Positions 26,517-35,498 are shown, numbered from the stretch's first letter. The stretch: DNA of 64,000 nucleotides from Lysobacteraceae bacterium PS02065 (GCA_029959555.1 JASCPI010000020.1:17922-81921); one strand, 5' to 3'. The notes: generated by a model from the letters alone, not told the origin. Numbers and translations: made by a program.

Positions 26517-27386
26517 TCAGGCTTCGGGCGTGACGCGGATCATGCCTTCCTGCGCCGTCGAGGCGACGAGCGTGCCGTCGCGCGTGTAGATCATGCCGCG
26601 GGCGAGACCGCGCGAGCCCTGCGCGCTCGGGCTGTCGCAGCTGTACAGCAGCCATTCGTCGACGCGGAAAGGCCGATGGAACCACAGCGCATGGTCGAGG
26701 CTGGCCATGCGCACGTTCGGCTGCAGGTAGGAGATCGCGTGCGGGAACGTGGTCGTGCCGATCAGGTGGAAATCCGAGGCGTAAGCGAGCAGCGAGCGGT
26801 GCAGCACGTCGCCCTCGGGGACCTCGTCGACGAGACGGAACCACACGTTCTGGTACGGCGGCTGGCGCGTCGGGTTGGCCTCGTTGCGCGGGTGCACGTG
26901 GCGGAACTCGAACGGGCCGGCGTTGCTGAGCCAGCGCCTGCTCTGGGCCGGCACGCGCGCGAGGTCCTCGGGCGGGATCAGGTCGACGACCGGCAGCTCC
27001 TCGGGCTTGGGCACGAGCGGCATCGGGAACTGGTGCTCGGCGCCGGGCTGGGCGACGTGGAACGACGCCGTCATCGCGAAGATCGTCTGGCCGTGCTGGA
27101 CCGCGACGACCCGGCGCGCAGAGAAACTGCCGCCGTCGCGCGTGCGCTCGACCGAGTAGATGATCGGCGCCTCGACGTCGCCGGCACGCAGGAAATACGC
27201 GTGCAGCGAGTGCGCCGAGCGGTCGCCGTCGACGGTCTGCTGGGCGGCCGACAAGGCCTGGCCGAGCACCTGGCCGCCGAACACGTAGCGCGTGCCGATG
27301 TCGCGGCTCTGGCCACGGAACAGGTTGTCCTCGAGCCGCTCGAGCTGCAGCAGCGTGATGAGTTCGCGGACGACGGGAACGGCCAT
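26517..27386 (-). CDS. tesB: acyl-CoA thioesterase II
   Basis: 289 residues of double hot-dog fold. RYVFGGQVLGQAL near residue 35, SLHAYFLRAGD near 60, and the C-terminal LDHALWFHRPFRVDEWLLY with the catalytic aspartate are the TesB motifs. It hydrolyses acyl-CoA to fatty acid and CoA in the cytoplasm. The start MAVPVVRELI is preceded by a TATACT -10 box 26 bases upstream. A DUF2007 gene follows in the same transcript. Confidence 0.95.
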   Translation of the reverse strand: MAVPVVRELITLLQLERLEDNLFRGQSRDIGTRYVFGGQVLGQALSAAQQTVDGDRSAHSLHAYFLRAGDVEAPIIYSVERTRDGGSFSARRVVAVQHGQTIFAMTASFHVAQPGAEHQFPMPLVPKPEELPVVDLIPPEDLARVPAQSRRWLSNAGPFEFRHVHPRNEANPTRQPPYQNVWFRLVDEVPEGDVLHRSLLAYASDFHLIGTTTFPHAISYLQPNVRMASLDHALWFHRPFRVDEWLLYSCDSPSAQGSRGLARGMIYTRDGTLVASTAQEGMIRVTPEA

Positions 27387-27412
27387 GGAGCCTGCGCACG
27401 GATGGGCGGGCC

Positions 27413-27418
27413 AGTATA
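27413..27418 (-). promoter_or_regulatory. putative -10 element of tesB
   Basis: TATACT on the minus strand (five of six consensus bases), followed by GGCCCGCCC, 26 bases before the tesB start. No clear -35. Confidence 0.45.
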
Positions 27419-27518
27419 GCGGCTGTGCCGCGAGGGCTCGTGCCGCAGGTAGGCGATCCGGCGCGGCGCGTCGTCGCCCACGCGCCGCGGTCGGGCGCGG
27501 GCCGGGCCGTTGCAGGTA

Positions 27519-28094
27519 TCAGTCGCCGCTGTCGGGCACGAGCTTCCTGAGGCCGCTCTCGGCCAGCACGCGTGGCCACGGGAACAGCGGGCCCGGGTCG
27601 ACGCGGCGTGGCAGCTGGATCGCCGGATCGTCGCTGGCCGGCTCGGTGCGCCGATCGAGCTCGTCGTGGCCGGCGATCCAGCGCAGGTTCGGGTGGTCCG
27701 CGCGCAGGCGTGCGAGCAGCGCGAGCAGGGCGTCGATCTGGGCGGCGGTGTAAGGCTCGGTGAAGGCCTGGCGGCGCGAGTCGGTCCAGTCCGGATAGCG
27801 CCCGAGGTTGACCATCTCGATGCCGATCGAACGCGGATTGAAGCCGGCCGTGTGGTGGGCGACGCGCGTGTCGGCGACGAAGCGGAACGTGCTGCCGTCA
27901 CGGTCGACGTAGTAATGCCCGCTGTTACCGGTCTGCGAGACCTCGTAACGCACGCGCTCACCATACTCGCGGGCGATCGCGAGGTCGGGCAGTTCGGTGC
28001 AGTGCATGACGACGAGGTCGACCGTGCCGCGCGCTCGCGCGTCGAGGCGCGCCTCGTAGGGCAGGGGCCAGTCCTGGATCGCGAGTTCGCTCAT
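27519..28094 (-). CDS. N-acetylmuramoyl-L-alanine amidase, AmpD-like (amidase_2)
   Basis: 191 residues. The zinc-amidase pattern is seen as VVMHCTEL (first histidine), RVAHHTAGFNPRSIGIE and IAGHDELD. It cuts the bond between N-acetylmuramic acid and L-alanine, most probably in recycling of anhydro-muropeptides in the cytoplasm, since no signal peptide is present. The start MSELAIQDWPLPY is the only one with conserved sequence right after it. The true ampD and this subgroup cannot be separated by eye, so no symbol is given. It is preceded by the REP-like cluster. Confidence 0.88.
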   Translation of the reverse strand: MSELAIQDWPLPYEARLDARARGTVDLVVMHCTELPDLAIAREYGERVRYEVSQTGNSGHYYVDRDGSTFRFVADTRVAHHTAGFNPRSIGIEMVNLGRYPDWTDSRRQAFTEPYTAAQIDALLALLARLRADHPNLRWIAGHDELDRRTEPASDDPAIQLPRRVDPGPLFPWPRVLAESGLRKLVPDSGD

Positions 28095-28111
28095 GCGCGG
28101 CAGTGTCGCAC

Positions 28112-28308
28112 GGCATGGGGGCAGGTTCATTTTCCCGGCAGAACCGGGGCCAGAGCTGGGGTCGGGTTCATTTTTCCCGACGCGCCGTGGCATGGGGTCA
28201 GATTCATTTTCTTTGTACCCGTCCGCTCGAGTGGAACGGCACTTCGAGAACATGAACCTGACCCCATGCCGGATCTTGTGCCATAGGAAAAAATGAGCCT
28301 GACCCCGG
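28112..28308. repeat. cluster of five REP-like GGGGTCAGGTTCATTTT elements
   Basis: Three direct copies start at 28112, 28155 and 28189, and two inverted copies end at 28270 and 28308. The consensus is about GGCATGGGGTCAGGTTCATTTT. Copies 3 and 4 face each other across a 44-base centre as an inverted pair with nearly perfect 19-base arms. Similar elements occur near REP-associated tyrosine transposases (RAYT) in xanthomonads and pseudomonads, but no transposase gene is present here. They fill the space between the amidase and aminotransferase genes. Confidence 0.65.
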
Positions 28309-28373
28309 TCTTCAAGCTGACCCGTGATCCCGGGTGTTCTGGCATGCTGCGCGCCGACGGGGAGCACGTGCCG

Positions 28374-29174
28374 ATGGCGATCGACCGCATCGAACTCAAT
28401 GGCGAGGCCGCCGATGCGGCGGCGCTCGCGCGGCTCGCGCAGGTCAACTACGGCCATTTCACCTCGATGCAGGTGCGCGACGGCGGCGTGCGCGGTCTCG
28501 ACCTGCATCTCGCGCGGCTCGATGCCGCGACGCGCGAGCTGTTCGGAGCGCCGCTCGATCCCGACGCGGTGCGCGCGCTGTTGCGCCATGCGATCGGCGG
28601 CGACGCCGACCTGTCGCTGCGCGTGACCGTGTTCTCGCGTACGTTCGACCGCACGCGCCCCGAGCGCGCATCCGCGCCGGACGTGCTCGTCGCGGCCTCG
28701 GATCCGCGCGGACCGCACGAGTCGCCGCTGCGCTTGCGCGCCGCCGTGCACGAGCGCGCCGCGGCGCATCTCAAGCACGTCGGCACGTTCGACCTGTTCC
28801 ACCACGTGCGCGAAGCGCGCCTGGCCGGTGCCGACGACGTGCTGTTCACGACACGCGATGGCGCGGTCTCCGAGGCTTCGATCTGGAACGTCGGCTTCCG
28901 GGACGGTGCGCGCGTGGTCTGGCCGAATGCGCCGGCCCTGCACGGCATCACCCAGCAGGTGATCACGCGCGGCCTGCTTGCGCGAGGCCTCGAGGTGCTG
29001 TCGCGCGAGGTCGCGCTCGACGACGCGAAAGGCTTCCGGACCGCGTTCGTCTGCAATTCGTCGACGCCGGCCTGTGCGATTGCCGCGATCGACGGCATCG
29101 TGCTGCCCCGCGACGAGGTCGCGCTCGGGGATGTGCGCGACGCGTACGCTTCCCAACCCCTGGAGCGGCCATGA
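28374..29174 (+). CDS. class IV aminotransferase family protein
   Basis: 266 residues starting MAIDRIELNG, with GGGGAG upstream. The fold-type IV PLP enzyme has its lysine in AAHLKHVGTFDLFHHVREA, and GAVSEASIWNVGF and GITQQVITR are typical of the branched-chain aminotransferase/aminodeoxychorismate lyase family. NSSTPACAI near the end binds the phosphate. Whether it works on branched-chain amino acids, D-amino acids or aminodeoxychorismate (folate) is not clear. It overlaps the next gene by four bases (ATGA). Confidence 0.85.
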   Translation: MAIDRIELNGEAADAAALARLAQVNYGHFTSMQVRDGGVRGLDLHLARLDAATRELFGAPLDPDAVRALLRHAIGGDADLSLRVTVFSRTFDRTRPERASAPDVLVAASDPRGPHESPLRLRAAVHERAAAHLKHVGTFDLFHHVREARLAGADDVLFTTRDGAVSEASIWNVGFRDGARVVWPNAPALHGITQQVITRGLLARGLEVLSREVALDDAKGFRTAFVCNSSTPACAIAAIDGIVLPRDEVALGDVRDAYASQPLERP

Positions 29175-29806
29175 GTACTCGTGGTGATCGCCTGCGGCGT
29201 GTCGCGGCCGCGCTCGTCGCGGCGACGGCCGCATTCGCGCTCGGCCTGCAGTACGGGCTGCTCGTCGCCGCGAAGCGCGAGACGACCGGTATCGCGCTCG
29301 CCACGCTCGAGTTCCTGAGCTACTTCACGATCCTGAGCAACCTCATGGTCGCCGTCGTCGCGACGGCCGCGGTCGCCGGCCGACCCGCGCGCCTGCTCGG
29401 CGAAGGCGTGCGCGGCGCGGTCGCGGTCTACATCGGCGTGACCGGACTCATCTACGTGACGGTGCTGGCCGCGTTGTGGCAGCCGACCGGCTGGCAGCAC
29501 GTCGCCGACACCTTGCTGCACGCGGTCGTGCCGCTGGCCTACCTCGCCTGGTGGGCGTGCTCGCGCCCGCGCGGCGGGCTGCGCCTTGCGCACGTGGCCA
29601 GGTGGCTGGCCTGGCCCGCCGTCTACCTCGTGCTGGTCCTCGCACGCGGGGCCTGGCTCGGCGCCTATCCATACCCGTTCATCGACGTCGGCGTGCTCGG
29701 CGCGGGTCGGGCCGCGCTCAACGCGTTGGCCGTCACCGGGGTATTCCTCGTCGTCGGCCTCGTCGTGTTCGGGCTGGACCGCCTGCGCGCGCGTGCAGCC
29801 GGCTGA
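29171..29806 (+). CDS. Pr6Pr family membrane protein
   Basis: 211 residues with about six membrane segments. The start MSTRGDRLRR is followed by LEFLSYFTILSNLMVAVV and later PYPFIDVGVLG, motifs of the Pr6Pr family, whose members are multi-pass membrane proteins of unclear function. It is coupled to the class IV aminotransferase gene by an ATGA overlap. No catalytic residue can be named. Confidence 0.8.
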   Translation: MSTRGDRLRRVAAALVAATAAFALGLQYGLLVAAKRETTGIALATLEFLSYFTILSNLMVAVVATAAVAGRPARLLGEGVRGAVAVYIGVTGLIYVTVLAALWQPTGWQHVADTLLHAVVPLAYLAWWACSRPRGGLRLAHVARWLAWPAVYLVLVLARGAWLGAYPYPFIDVGVLGAGRAALNALAVTGVFLVVGLVVFGLDRLRARAAG

Positions 29807-29816
29807 GGTTCGCTGG

Positions 29817-29842
29817 TACTGTGGGCGGACCTCCGTCCGCCG
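29817..29842. repeat. REP-like hairpin in the acyltransferase leader
   Basis: TACTGTG then GGCGGAC, loop CTCC and GTCCGCC, just before the acyltransferase ATG at 29850. It resembles the TGTGGGAGCGACCTCGGTCGC-type repeats of xanthomonads in plan, and it would fold in the mRNA leader close to the start codon. Confidence 0.4.
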
Positions 29843-29849
29843 AGCGTCC

Positions 29850-30764
29850 ATGCCGCCGTTGTCTTCCATCCCGCGCGTCGCCTTCGCGTTCACACTGATC
29901 CTCCTCAACACCACGCTGCACTGCATCCCGCTGTTCGCGCTCGCGATCGTCAAGCTGCTGCTGCCGATTCCCGGCGTGCGGCGCGCGCTGTCGCTCGCGA
30001 TCGCGGCGATCGGCGAGAGCTGGATAGCGGTCAACAGCGCGCTGATCGCGAGCCTCGCGGGTACGCGCATCCGCGTCGAAGGTGGCGAAGGCCTGCGTCA
30101 CGGCGGCTGGTACCTCGTGCTCTGCAACCACCAGAGCTGGGTCGACATCCCGGTGTTGCAGAAAGCGTTCAACCGCCGCATCCCGCTCCTGCGCTTCTTC
30201 CTCAAGAGCGAGCTCGTGTGGGTGCCGATCCTCGGCCTCGCCTGGTGGGCGCTCGATTTCCCGTTCATGAAGCGCTACTCGCGCGCGCTGCTCGAGAAGC
30301 GCCCCGAGCTGCGCGGGAAGGACACCGAGGCGACGCGGCGCGCCTGTGCGAAGTACCGCCAGCTGCCCGTGTCGGTCATGAACTTCGTCGAAGGCACGCG
30401 CTTCACGCCGGCCAAGCACGACCAGCAGGCATCACCGTACACGCACCTGCTGAAACCGCGCGCGGGTGGCATCGGCCTCGTGCTCGGCGCGATGGGCGAC
30501 ATGCTCGAGGCGATCGTCGACGTGACGATCGTCTATCCGAACGGTCAGCCCAGCGTGGTCGATCTCATGGCCGGTCGCGTGCGCGAGGTCGTCGTGCACG
30601 TCGACGTGCAGCCGGTGCCGGCCGAGTTCGTCGGTGCGGACTACGAGAACGACGAGGCCTTCCGCGAACGCTTCCAGGCCTGGGTCAATGCGCTGTGGGC
30701 GGCCAAGGATGCGCGCATCGCGGCGTTGCAGTCGGGCGGAACCGTATCCGCATCGGCACCGTGA
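29850..30764 (+). CDS. 1-acyl-sn-glycerol-3-phosphate acyltransferase family protein (PlsC/YihG-like)
   Basis: 304 residues with N-terminal hydrophobic segments (10-45). The acyltransferase motifs are present: NHQSWVD (the HxxxxD active site), RIPLLRFFLKSELVWVPILG and VSVMNFVEGTRFT. It acylates a glycerophosphate-type lipid at the inner membrane. The long C-terminal region with VDVTIVYPNGQPS is like YihG-type acyltransferases, which make particular lysophosphatidic acid species. The nearby hairpin repeat in the leader is unusual. Confidence 0.9.
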   Translation: MPPLSSIPRVAFAFTLILLNTTLHCIPLFALAIVKLLLPIPGVRRALSLAIAAIGESWIAVNSALIASLAGTRIRVEGGEGLRHGGWYLVLCNHQSWVDIPVLQKAFNRRIPLLRFFLKSELVWVPILGLAWWALDFPFMKRYSRALLEKRPELRGKDTEATRRACAKYRQLPVSVMNFVEGTRFTPAKHDQQASPYTHLLKPRAGGIGLVLGAMGDMLEAIVDVTIVYPNGQPSVVDLMAGRVREVVVHVDVQPVPAEFVGADYENDEAFRERFQAWVNALWAAKDARIAALQSGGTVSASAP

Positions 30765-30937
30765 CCATGCCGGTCTTCCGCTCAAGCTGAACCGCACTCG
30801 CGTTTTGGTGTGATGGCCGTCACATTCCGGCCCGCACTTCGGGTCGTGGCGCATCCGTGGCGCTGCACGGCGCGTACGCCTCCCCGATGACCCGCGCGGG
30901 GCGCGGGGCGTCGCCCGTCCTCACCAGGGAGTGCGCC

Positions 30938-32617
30938 ATGCCGATCCACCGTGTCGTCACGACACCCGTTTCCACGCTCGTTTCGCTGCGCAGCCGTTGC
31001 GCCTTGCTCGTCGCGTTCCTGTTCGGCGGCGATGCGTTCGCCCAGGAACTGCTCGGCCTCACCGATGCCAACGTGCTCGTGCGGTTCTCGGCCACGTTGC
31101 CGGCATCGGCACCCTCGGCACAGCCGATCGCAGGCCTCGCCGCCGGCGACGACCTCGTCGGCATCGACATCCGGCCGGCCACGGGCGTGCTCTACGGCCT
31201 GGCCTCGTCGGGCAACCTCTACACGATCGATCCCGCGACCGCGCAGGCGACCCAGGTCGCGGTGCTGACGCAGGCGCCGAGCGGCACGCGGTTCGGCGTC
31301 GATTTCAACCCGGTCGCGGACCGTCTGCGCGTGGTCAGCGACAACGGCCAGAGCCTTCGCATCGATGTGGGCACCGGTGCGACGACGGTGGACGGATCGA
31401 TCAACCCGGCCGGCCCGCAGGTGGTGGCCGTCGGCTACACGAACAGCGTCGCGGGTGCGACGACGACGGCGCTGTACGACATCGATCGCGCGGGCAACCA
31501 GCTGCTGCTGCAGGCACCGCCCAATGACGGTACGGTCAGTGTCGTCGGTCCGCTCGGCGTGACGATCGAGGACGGTACCGGCATGGACATCCTGTCGATT
31601 GGTGGCGGCAACACGGCGTACGCCGTGCTGCGTGTCGCCGGCACGACGGCGCTGTACACGATCGATCTCGCGAACGGTGCGGCGACCGTGGTCGGCAACC
31701 TTGCCGGCAATCCGGTGGTCGTCGGACTGACGTCGAGCGCGTCTCCCGTCGCCGGTGCGCCCGTGTTGTCGGGTACCGCGGTCGGCCTCGACGCGGCCAA
31801 CGGCCTCGTGCGCTTCCCGACCGGTTCGCCCACGGGTGCGGGATCGGTGGTTCCGGTCACGGGTCTGGCGGGCGGTGACACGCTGGTCGACATCGATTTC
31901 CGTCCTGCCACCGGACAACTCTACGCGCTGGCGTCGTCCGGTCGTCTCTACGTGGTCGATCCCGCGACGGGAGCCGCGACAGCGGGCATGCAACTGTCGG
32001 TCGCGCCGAACGGCGGCGTGTTCGCGATCGACTTCAATCCCACCGTGGACCGCCTGCGCGTGGTCAGCAACGCTGGTCAGAACCTGCGCGTGAACGTCGA
32101 CACGGGCGAAGCGATCGTCGACGGCGCGATCAATCCGGCGGCGCCGCAGATCGCGGGGGCGGCCTACACCTTCAGTGCACCCGGTGCGACGAGCACGGGC
32201 CTGTACGTGCTCGATGCCGGCAGCGACGCCCTGTTCCTGCAGAGCCCGCCGAACGCGGGCACGCTCGTGCCGATCGGCGCTCTCGGTGCCGCGTTCGATG
32301 CGCCGGGCGGTTTCGACATCCTCAGCGACGGGGCGACGAACACGGCGTACGCGGCGCTCGCCAGCGGCGGCACGACGACGCTCCACGTCATCGACCTGCT
32401 CTCGGGTGCGGCCACGCCGGTCGGTGCGGTCGGCGGCAATCCTGCGCTGCGCGGCCTTGCCGTGACGAGCGCGGTCATCGGCGGCCCGGGTGGTCCGGAT
32501 GGCGACGCCGTGCCGCTGCCGCTTGATGCGCGTTGGGCGATGCTCGCACTGGTTGCGCTGCTGATGGCGGGAGGCGCCTTCACGCTGCATCGACACGCGT
32601 CGACACGCCGAGGCTGA
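30938..32617 (+). CDS. DUF4394 two-repeat exported protein with sorting-signal-like tail
   Basis: 559 residues: a signal peptide ending near DAFA (about residue 35), two tandem DUF4394 repeats (about 40-285 and 285-525), each with GLVRF/GLTDAN...IRPATG..YGLASSG and VDFNPVADRLRVVSDNGQ segments. The repeats are alike along their whole length, so the gene arose by duplication. After a GPGGPDG linker the tail is PLPLDARW, a hydrophobic helix and a basic end (HRHASTRRG). This is the plan of C-terminal sorting signals of the IPTL-CTERM/PEP-CTERM type, suggesting anchoring or processing at the surface. The ribosome site is AGGGAG. Function unknown. Confidence 0.85.
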   Translation: MPIHRVVTTPVSTLVSLRSRCALLVAFLFGGDAFAQELLGLTDANVLVRFSATLPASAPSAQPIAGLAAGDDLVGIDIRPATGVLYGLASSGNLYTIDPATAQATQVAVLTQAPSGTRFGVDFNPVADRLRVVSDNGQSLRIDVGTGATTVDGSINPAGPQVVAVGYTNSVAGATTTALYDIDRAGNQLLLQAPPNDGTVSVVGPLGVTIEDGTGMDILSIGGGNTAYAVLRVAGTTALYTIDLANGAATVVGNLAGNPVVVGLTSSASPVAGAPVLSGTAVGLDAANGLVRFPTGSPTGAGSVVPVTGLAGGDTLVDIDFRPATGQLYALASSGRLYVVDPATGAATAGMQLSVAPNGGVFAIDFNPTVDRLRVVSNAGQNLRVNVDTGEAIVDGAINPAAPQIAGAAYTFSAPGATSTGLYVLDAGSDALFLQSPPNAGTLVPIGALGAAFDAPGGFDILSDGATNTAYAALASGGTTTLHVIDLLSGAATPVGAVGGNPALRGLAVTSAVIGGPGGPDGDAVPLPLDARWAMLALVALLMAGGAFTLHRHASTRRG

Positions 32618-32625
32618 CGCCGTCT

Positions 32626-32653
32626 CCCGGTCGCGCCACACGGCGCGGCCGGG
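32626..32653. terminator. 12-bp hairpin between the DUF4394 and PhzF genes
   Basis: CCCGGTCGCGCC and GGCGCGGCCGGG around ACAC, with one G-U pair in the stem. It lies in the 42 bases between two convergent genes and probably serves both as a terminator, though the T-run is lacking. Confidence 0.6.
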
Positions 32654-32659
32654 GATGCG

Positions 32660-33532
32660 TCACCAGTCCAGCGTGCCGCGGATCGCGACGACGCAGCGGC
32701 CGCCGATCCAGGCCTCGCCGTCGGCATCGATGCCGACCTCGACCACACCGTCACGGCCGACTTCGCGGCCCTGGCTCGCGCGATACGGATTGCCGAGGCC
32801 CGCGAGCACGCCGTCCGCCGCGAGCAGCGCGCCGATCGCCGCGTTCGCGCTGCCGGTGACGGGGTCTTCCGGAATGCCGTCGGCCGGACAGAACGCGCGC
32901 ACGACCACGGCCGGATCGCCGCCGGTGACGGCGTACACGGCAACGCCGACCGCCGCGTTGCCGAGCGTGAACGCGGCCATCGCAGCGAGATCGGGTACGA
33001 GTCCGCGCACCGCGTCCTCGTCGCGCGTCGCGACGCACCACCACAGCGGGCCGTTGTCGACGAGGCGCGGCGTGCCAACGTCCGCGACCGCGTCCGCGAG
33101 CGCGATGCGCAGGCCTTCGCGTTCGGCCGCGTCGGCATCGCGCCAGCTCGCACGCGGCGCGCGCACGTGGACGCGCCGCGAGGTGCCTTCGCCGTCGATG
33201 CGCACAGGCAGCAGGCCGGCCGCGCACTGCTGCACGAGGCGGCCGTCACGCGGCACGACGAGGCCGGCGTCGAGCGCCGCGAACGCGCTGCCGACGCTGG
33301 GATGGCCCGCGAACGGCAATTCCTGGCGCGGCGTGAAGATGCGCACGCGGTAGTCAGCACCCGTCTCGGTCGGCGGCAGCAGGAACGTGGTCTCGGACAG
33401 GTTGGTCCAGGTCGCGAAACGCTGCATCGCGCCGTCGTCGAGGCCGTGTCCGTCGAGCACGACCGCGAGCGCGTTGCCGGCGCCGGCGCGGTCGGTGAAC
33501 ACGTCGAGTTGCAGGAACGGTCGCGGCGGCAT
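32660..33532 (-). CDS. PhzF family isomerase-like protein
   Basis: 290 residues. The start FLQLDVFTDRAGAGNALAVVLDG and the motifs TPRQELPFAGHPSVGSAF (near residue 75) and DPVTGSANAAIG (near residue 225) are those of the PhzF fold, a diaminopimelate-epimerase-like isomerase. Most genome copies are not in phenazine clusters and have no known substrate. The glutamate after TNLSE is the expected acid. It is followed by a serine-hydrolase gene upstream on the same strand with a gap of 50 bases. No phenazine genes are nearby. Confidence 0.9.
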   Translation of the reverse strand: MPPRPFLQLDVFTDRAGAGNALAVVLDGHGLDDGAMQRFATWTNLSETTFLLPPTETGADYRVRIFTPRQELPFAGHPSVGSAFAALDAGLVVPRDGRLVQQCAAGLLPVRIDGEGTSRRVHVRAPRASWRDADAAEREGLRIALADAVADVGTPRLVDNGPLWWCVATRDEDAVRGLVPDLAAMAAFTLGNAAVGVAVYAVTGGDPAVVVRAFCPADGIPEDPVTGSANAAIGALLAADGVLAGLGNPYRASQGREVGRDGVVEVGIDADGEAWIGGRCVVAIRGTLDW

Positions 33533-33582
33533 GACACGGCTCGGCAGGATCGGGCCGGCATCATGCCATCCGGCGCGCGCCG

Positions 33583-34674
33583 TCAGCCTGCGTCGAAGGT
33601 CTCGACGAACACCTCGTCGGTCGGCGTGATCGGCGTGCAGCCACCCGCATCGAAGCGCGCCGTGATGTCGGCGACCATCTGCAGATAGACCGGGAAGGCC
33701 TGGTCGTTGATGCCGGCACCGCCGCGGATCATGAACGCGCCATAGAGGCCGCGTGAGGTGTCGAACCACGGGAAAAAGCCGAACGCGCCGAGGCTGTGCG
33801 AGAACGTCGGCTCGCCTTGCGGTCCCGGCGCGATCCAGTTGCCGAGGCCGTAGCGGATCGGCGCCACCGCGTTGTTCGGCGCATAGGCGATCGGCCGGTC
33901 GCCGACCTGGTCCTCGACGATGAGCCGCACGCTGGCGGGTTTCAGCACACGCACGCCGTCACCACGGCCGCGGTTGGCGAGCATGTGCAGCAGGCGCCCG
34001 TAATCGGGCAGGCTGCTCTGGCCGCTGCCCGAGATGCGGTAGTTCGCGGTCGGGCCGAGGCCTTGCCAGTCGATCGTCGTGATGCCGAGCGGTGTGCCGA
34101 CCTCGCTGCGCCAGCGCTGCTCCCAGTCGCCGCCGCCGACGACTTCGGCGACGCGCCCGGCGACGTGCATCGAGATGCCGCCGTAGGCGAACTGGCCGCC
34201 CATCGTGTAGCCGGCCTCGAACGGCCGGCAACAGGCGATGCGCTGCACGGCCTCGGCGAGCGTGATCGTATCGTCGCCGAGCACGGGCGCGCTTTCGTCG
34301 CCGCCGTAGCCGGCCGTATGGCTGAACATGCGGCGCAGCGTCATCGTCCCTTTCTCGCCCGTGAAGGCGGGGAGGTAGGTCGACACGGGCGTGTCGAGCC
34401 CCGCCTCGCCGCGCTCGATCACCTGCGCGATGCGCACGGCGCTCGCGAGCTTGCTCGCCGACGCGAGCGCGATCACCGTCTGCGGCGTGTAGCTGCCGAG
34501 GTAGCGCTCGGCCAGCACCCCTTGCGTCGTGCCGACGAGCATGCCGCCGCCGGGCAGGCCTTCGCTCGCGACGAGCGCGGCGAAGCGCGCATGGGCGTCG
34601 TCGAAGCGGCACTCCGCCGCGTGCACGGCAGGCGACGCGAGAACGAGCAGGATCCACAGCGGGACACGGGGCAT
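33583..34674 (-). CDS. exported serine hydrolase (beta-lactamase/esterase family)
   Basis: 363 residues with a signal peptide ending near VHAA and AAGGAG 8-9 bases before the ATG. SASK near residue 75 is the SxxK nucleophile motif of the class C beta-lactamase/D-alanyl-D-alanine peptidase group, and FAYGGIS has a tyrosine in the place of YxN, though the third residue is glycine rather than asparagine. HTAGYGG and SHSLGAFGFF fit the later motifs. It acts outside the cytoplasm, as an esterase, beta-lactamase-like enzyme or peptidase. The C-terminus ends EVFVETFDAG, which resembles the DGFE-like tails of related exported proteins. Confidence 0.85.
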   Translation of the reverse strand: MPRVPLWILLVLASPAVHAAECRFDDAHARFAALVASEGLPGGGMLVGTTQGVLAERYLGSYTPQTVIALASASKLASAVRIAQVIERGEAGLDTPVSTYLPAFTGEKGTMTLRRMFSHTAGYGGDESAPVLGDDTITLAEAVQRIACCRPFEAGYTMGGQFAYGGISMHVAGRVAEVVGGGDWEQRWRSEVGTPLGITTIDWQGLGPTANYRISGSGQSSLPDYGRLLHMLANRGRGDGVRVLKPASVRLIVEDQVGDRPIAYAPNNAVAPIRYGLGNWIAPGPQGEPTFSHSLGAFGFFPWFDTSRGLYGAFMIRGGAGINDQAFPVYLQMVADITARFDAGGCTPITPTDEVFVETFDAG

Positions 34675-34775
34675 CGGCGCGACTCCTTGGCGGGATGTCG
34701 TCAGGCAACGCTCGGGCGCGGTTTCGGTTGACGCGACGTCGGGCTGCGCGTGGAGCCCGCGCGTCATGCGCAGAC

Positions 34776-35498
34776 TCAGCGGCGACGCGGCGGCGTGGTG
34801 CTGGCCGCAGTCTTCGCGTTCGCACGTGTCGCGACCCAGACGCGATGGCGCGAGCCGCGCCCCGCGTGCGCGCGCACCGGAACCTCGTCGACCGCGAAGC
34901 CGGCCTGGCCCAGGCGCGCCGTGAAGGCGGCATCGGCATGCGCCGACCACACGGCGAGCACGCCGCCGTCGCGCAGCGCGGCATGCGCGGCGGCGAGGCC
35001 CGCCACCGAGTAGATCGCGTCGTTGTCGCGGCGCGTGAGGCCTTCGGGGCCGTTGTCGACGTCGAGCAGGATCGCGTCCCACGCGCGCGTGGACGTCCGC
35101 ACGAGACGGCCGACGTCACCTTCGACGACGCGTGTGCGCGGGTCGTCCAGCGGCCGGCCGGCGTGCTCGCCGAGCTCGCCGCGGTTCCATGCGACGACGC
35201 CGGGCACGAGTTCGGCCACGGTGACCTCGGCGTCGTCGCGCAGGTCGTGCAACGCGGCGGCGAGCGTGAAGCCCATGCCGAGCCCGCCGACGAGCACGCG
35301 TGCACCGGCGCGCGACGCGATCGGCGCGCAGCCGATATGGGCGAGTGCATCCTCCGAGCCGTGCATGCGCGTGGACATGAGATCGCCGCCGTGACCCGCG
35401 ATCTTGATCGTGAAGTGCGCACCGTCACGAAACAGGCGAAGCTCGCCGCCGCCCGGAATCGGCGCGGTGTCGAGCAGGGGCATGCGGGCGCTGGGCAT
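34776..35498 (-). CDS. spermidine-synthase-like methyltransferase
   Basis: 240 residues. GARVLVGGLGMGFTLAAAL is the nucleotide-binding glycine motif, VTVAELVPGVVAWNR the acid residue after strand 2, and WDAILLDVDNGPE the next segment. The fold is like spermidine synthases, but no polyamine-binding region is complete, so aminopropyl transfer is not certain. A start at 35483 (MPLLDTAPIPGGG) would also be possible. There is a -10-like TACCAT about 30 bases upstream. It is divergent from the phosphodiesterase-like gene. Confidence 0.82.
   Translation of the reverse strand: MPSARMPLLDTAPIPGGGELRLFRDGAHFTIKIAGHGGDLMSTRMHGSEDALAHIGCAPIASRAGARVLVGGLGMGFTLAAALHDLRDDAEVTVAELVPGVVAWNRGELGEHAGRPLDDPRTRVVEGDVGRLVRTSTRAWDAILLDVDNGPEGLTRRDNDAIYSVAGLAAAHAALRDGGVLAVWSAHADAAFTARLGQAGFAVDEVPVRAHAGRGSRHRVWVATRANAKTAASTTPPRRR

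Noticed and set aside
32660..33532. Phenazine biosynthesis suggested by the PhzF-like gene
   Set aside because: No other phz genes are nearby; PhzF-fold proteins are common outside phenazine clusters.
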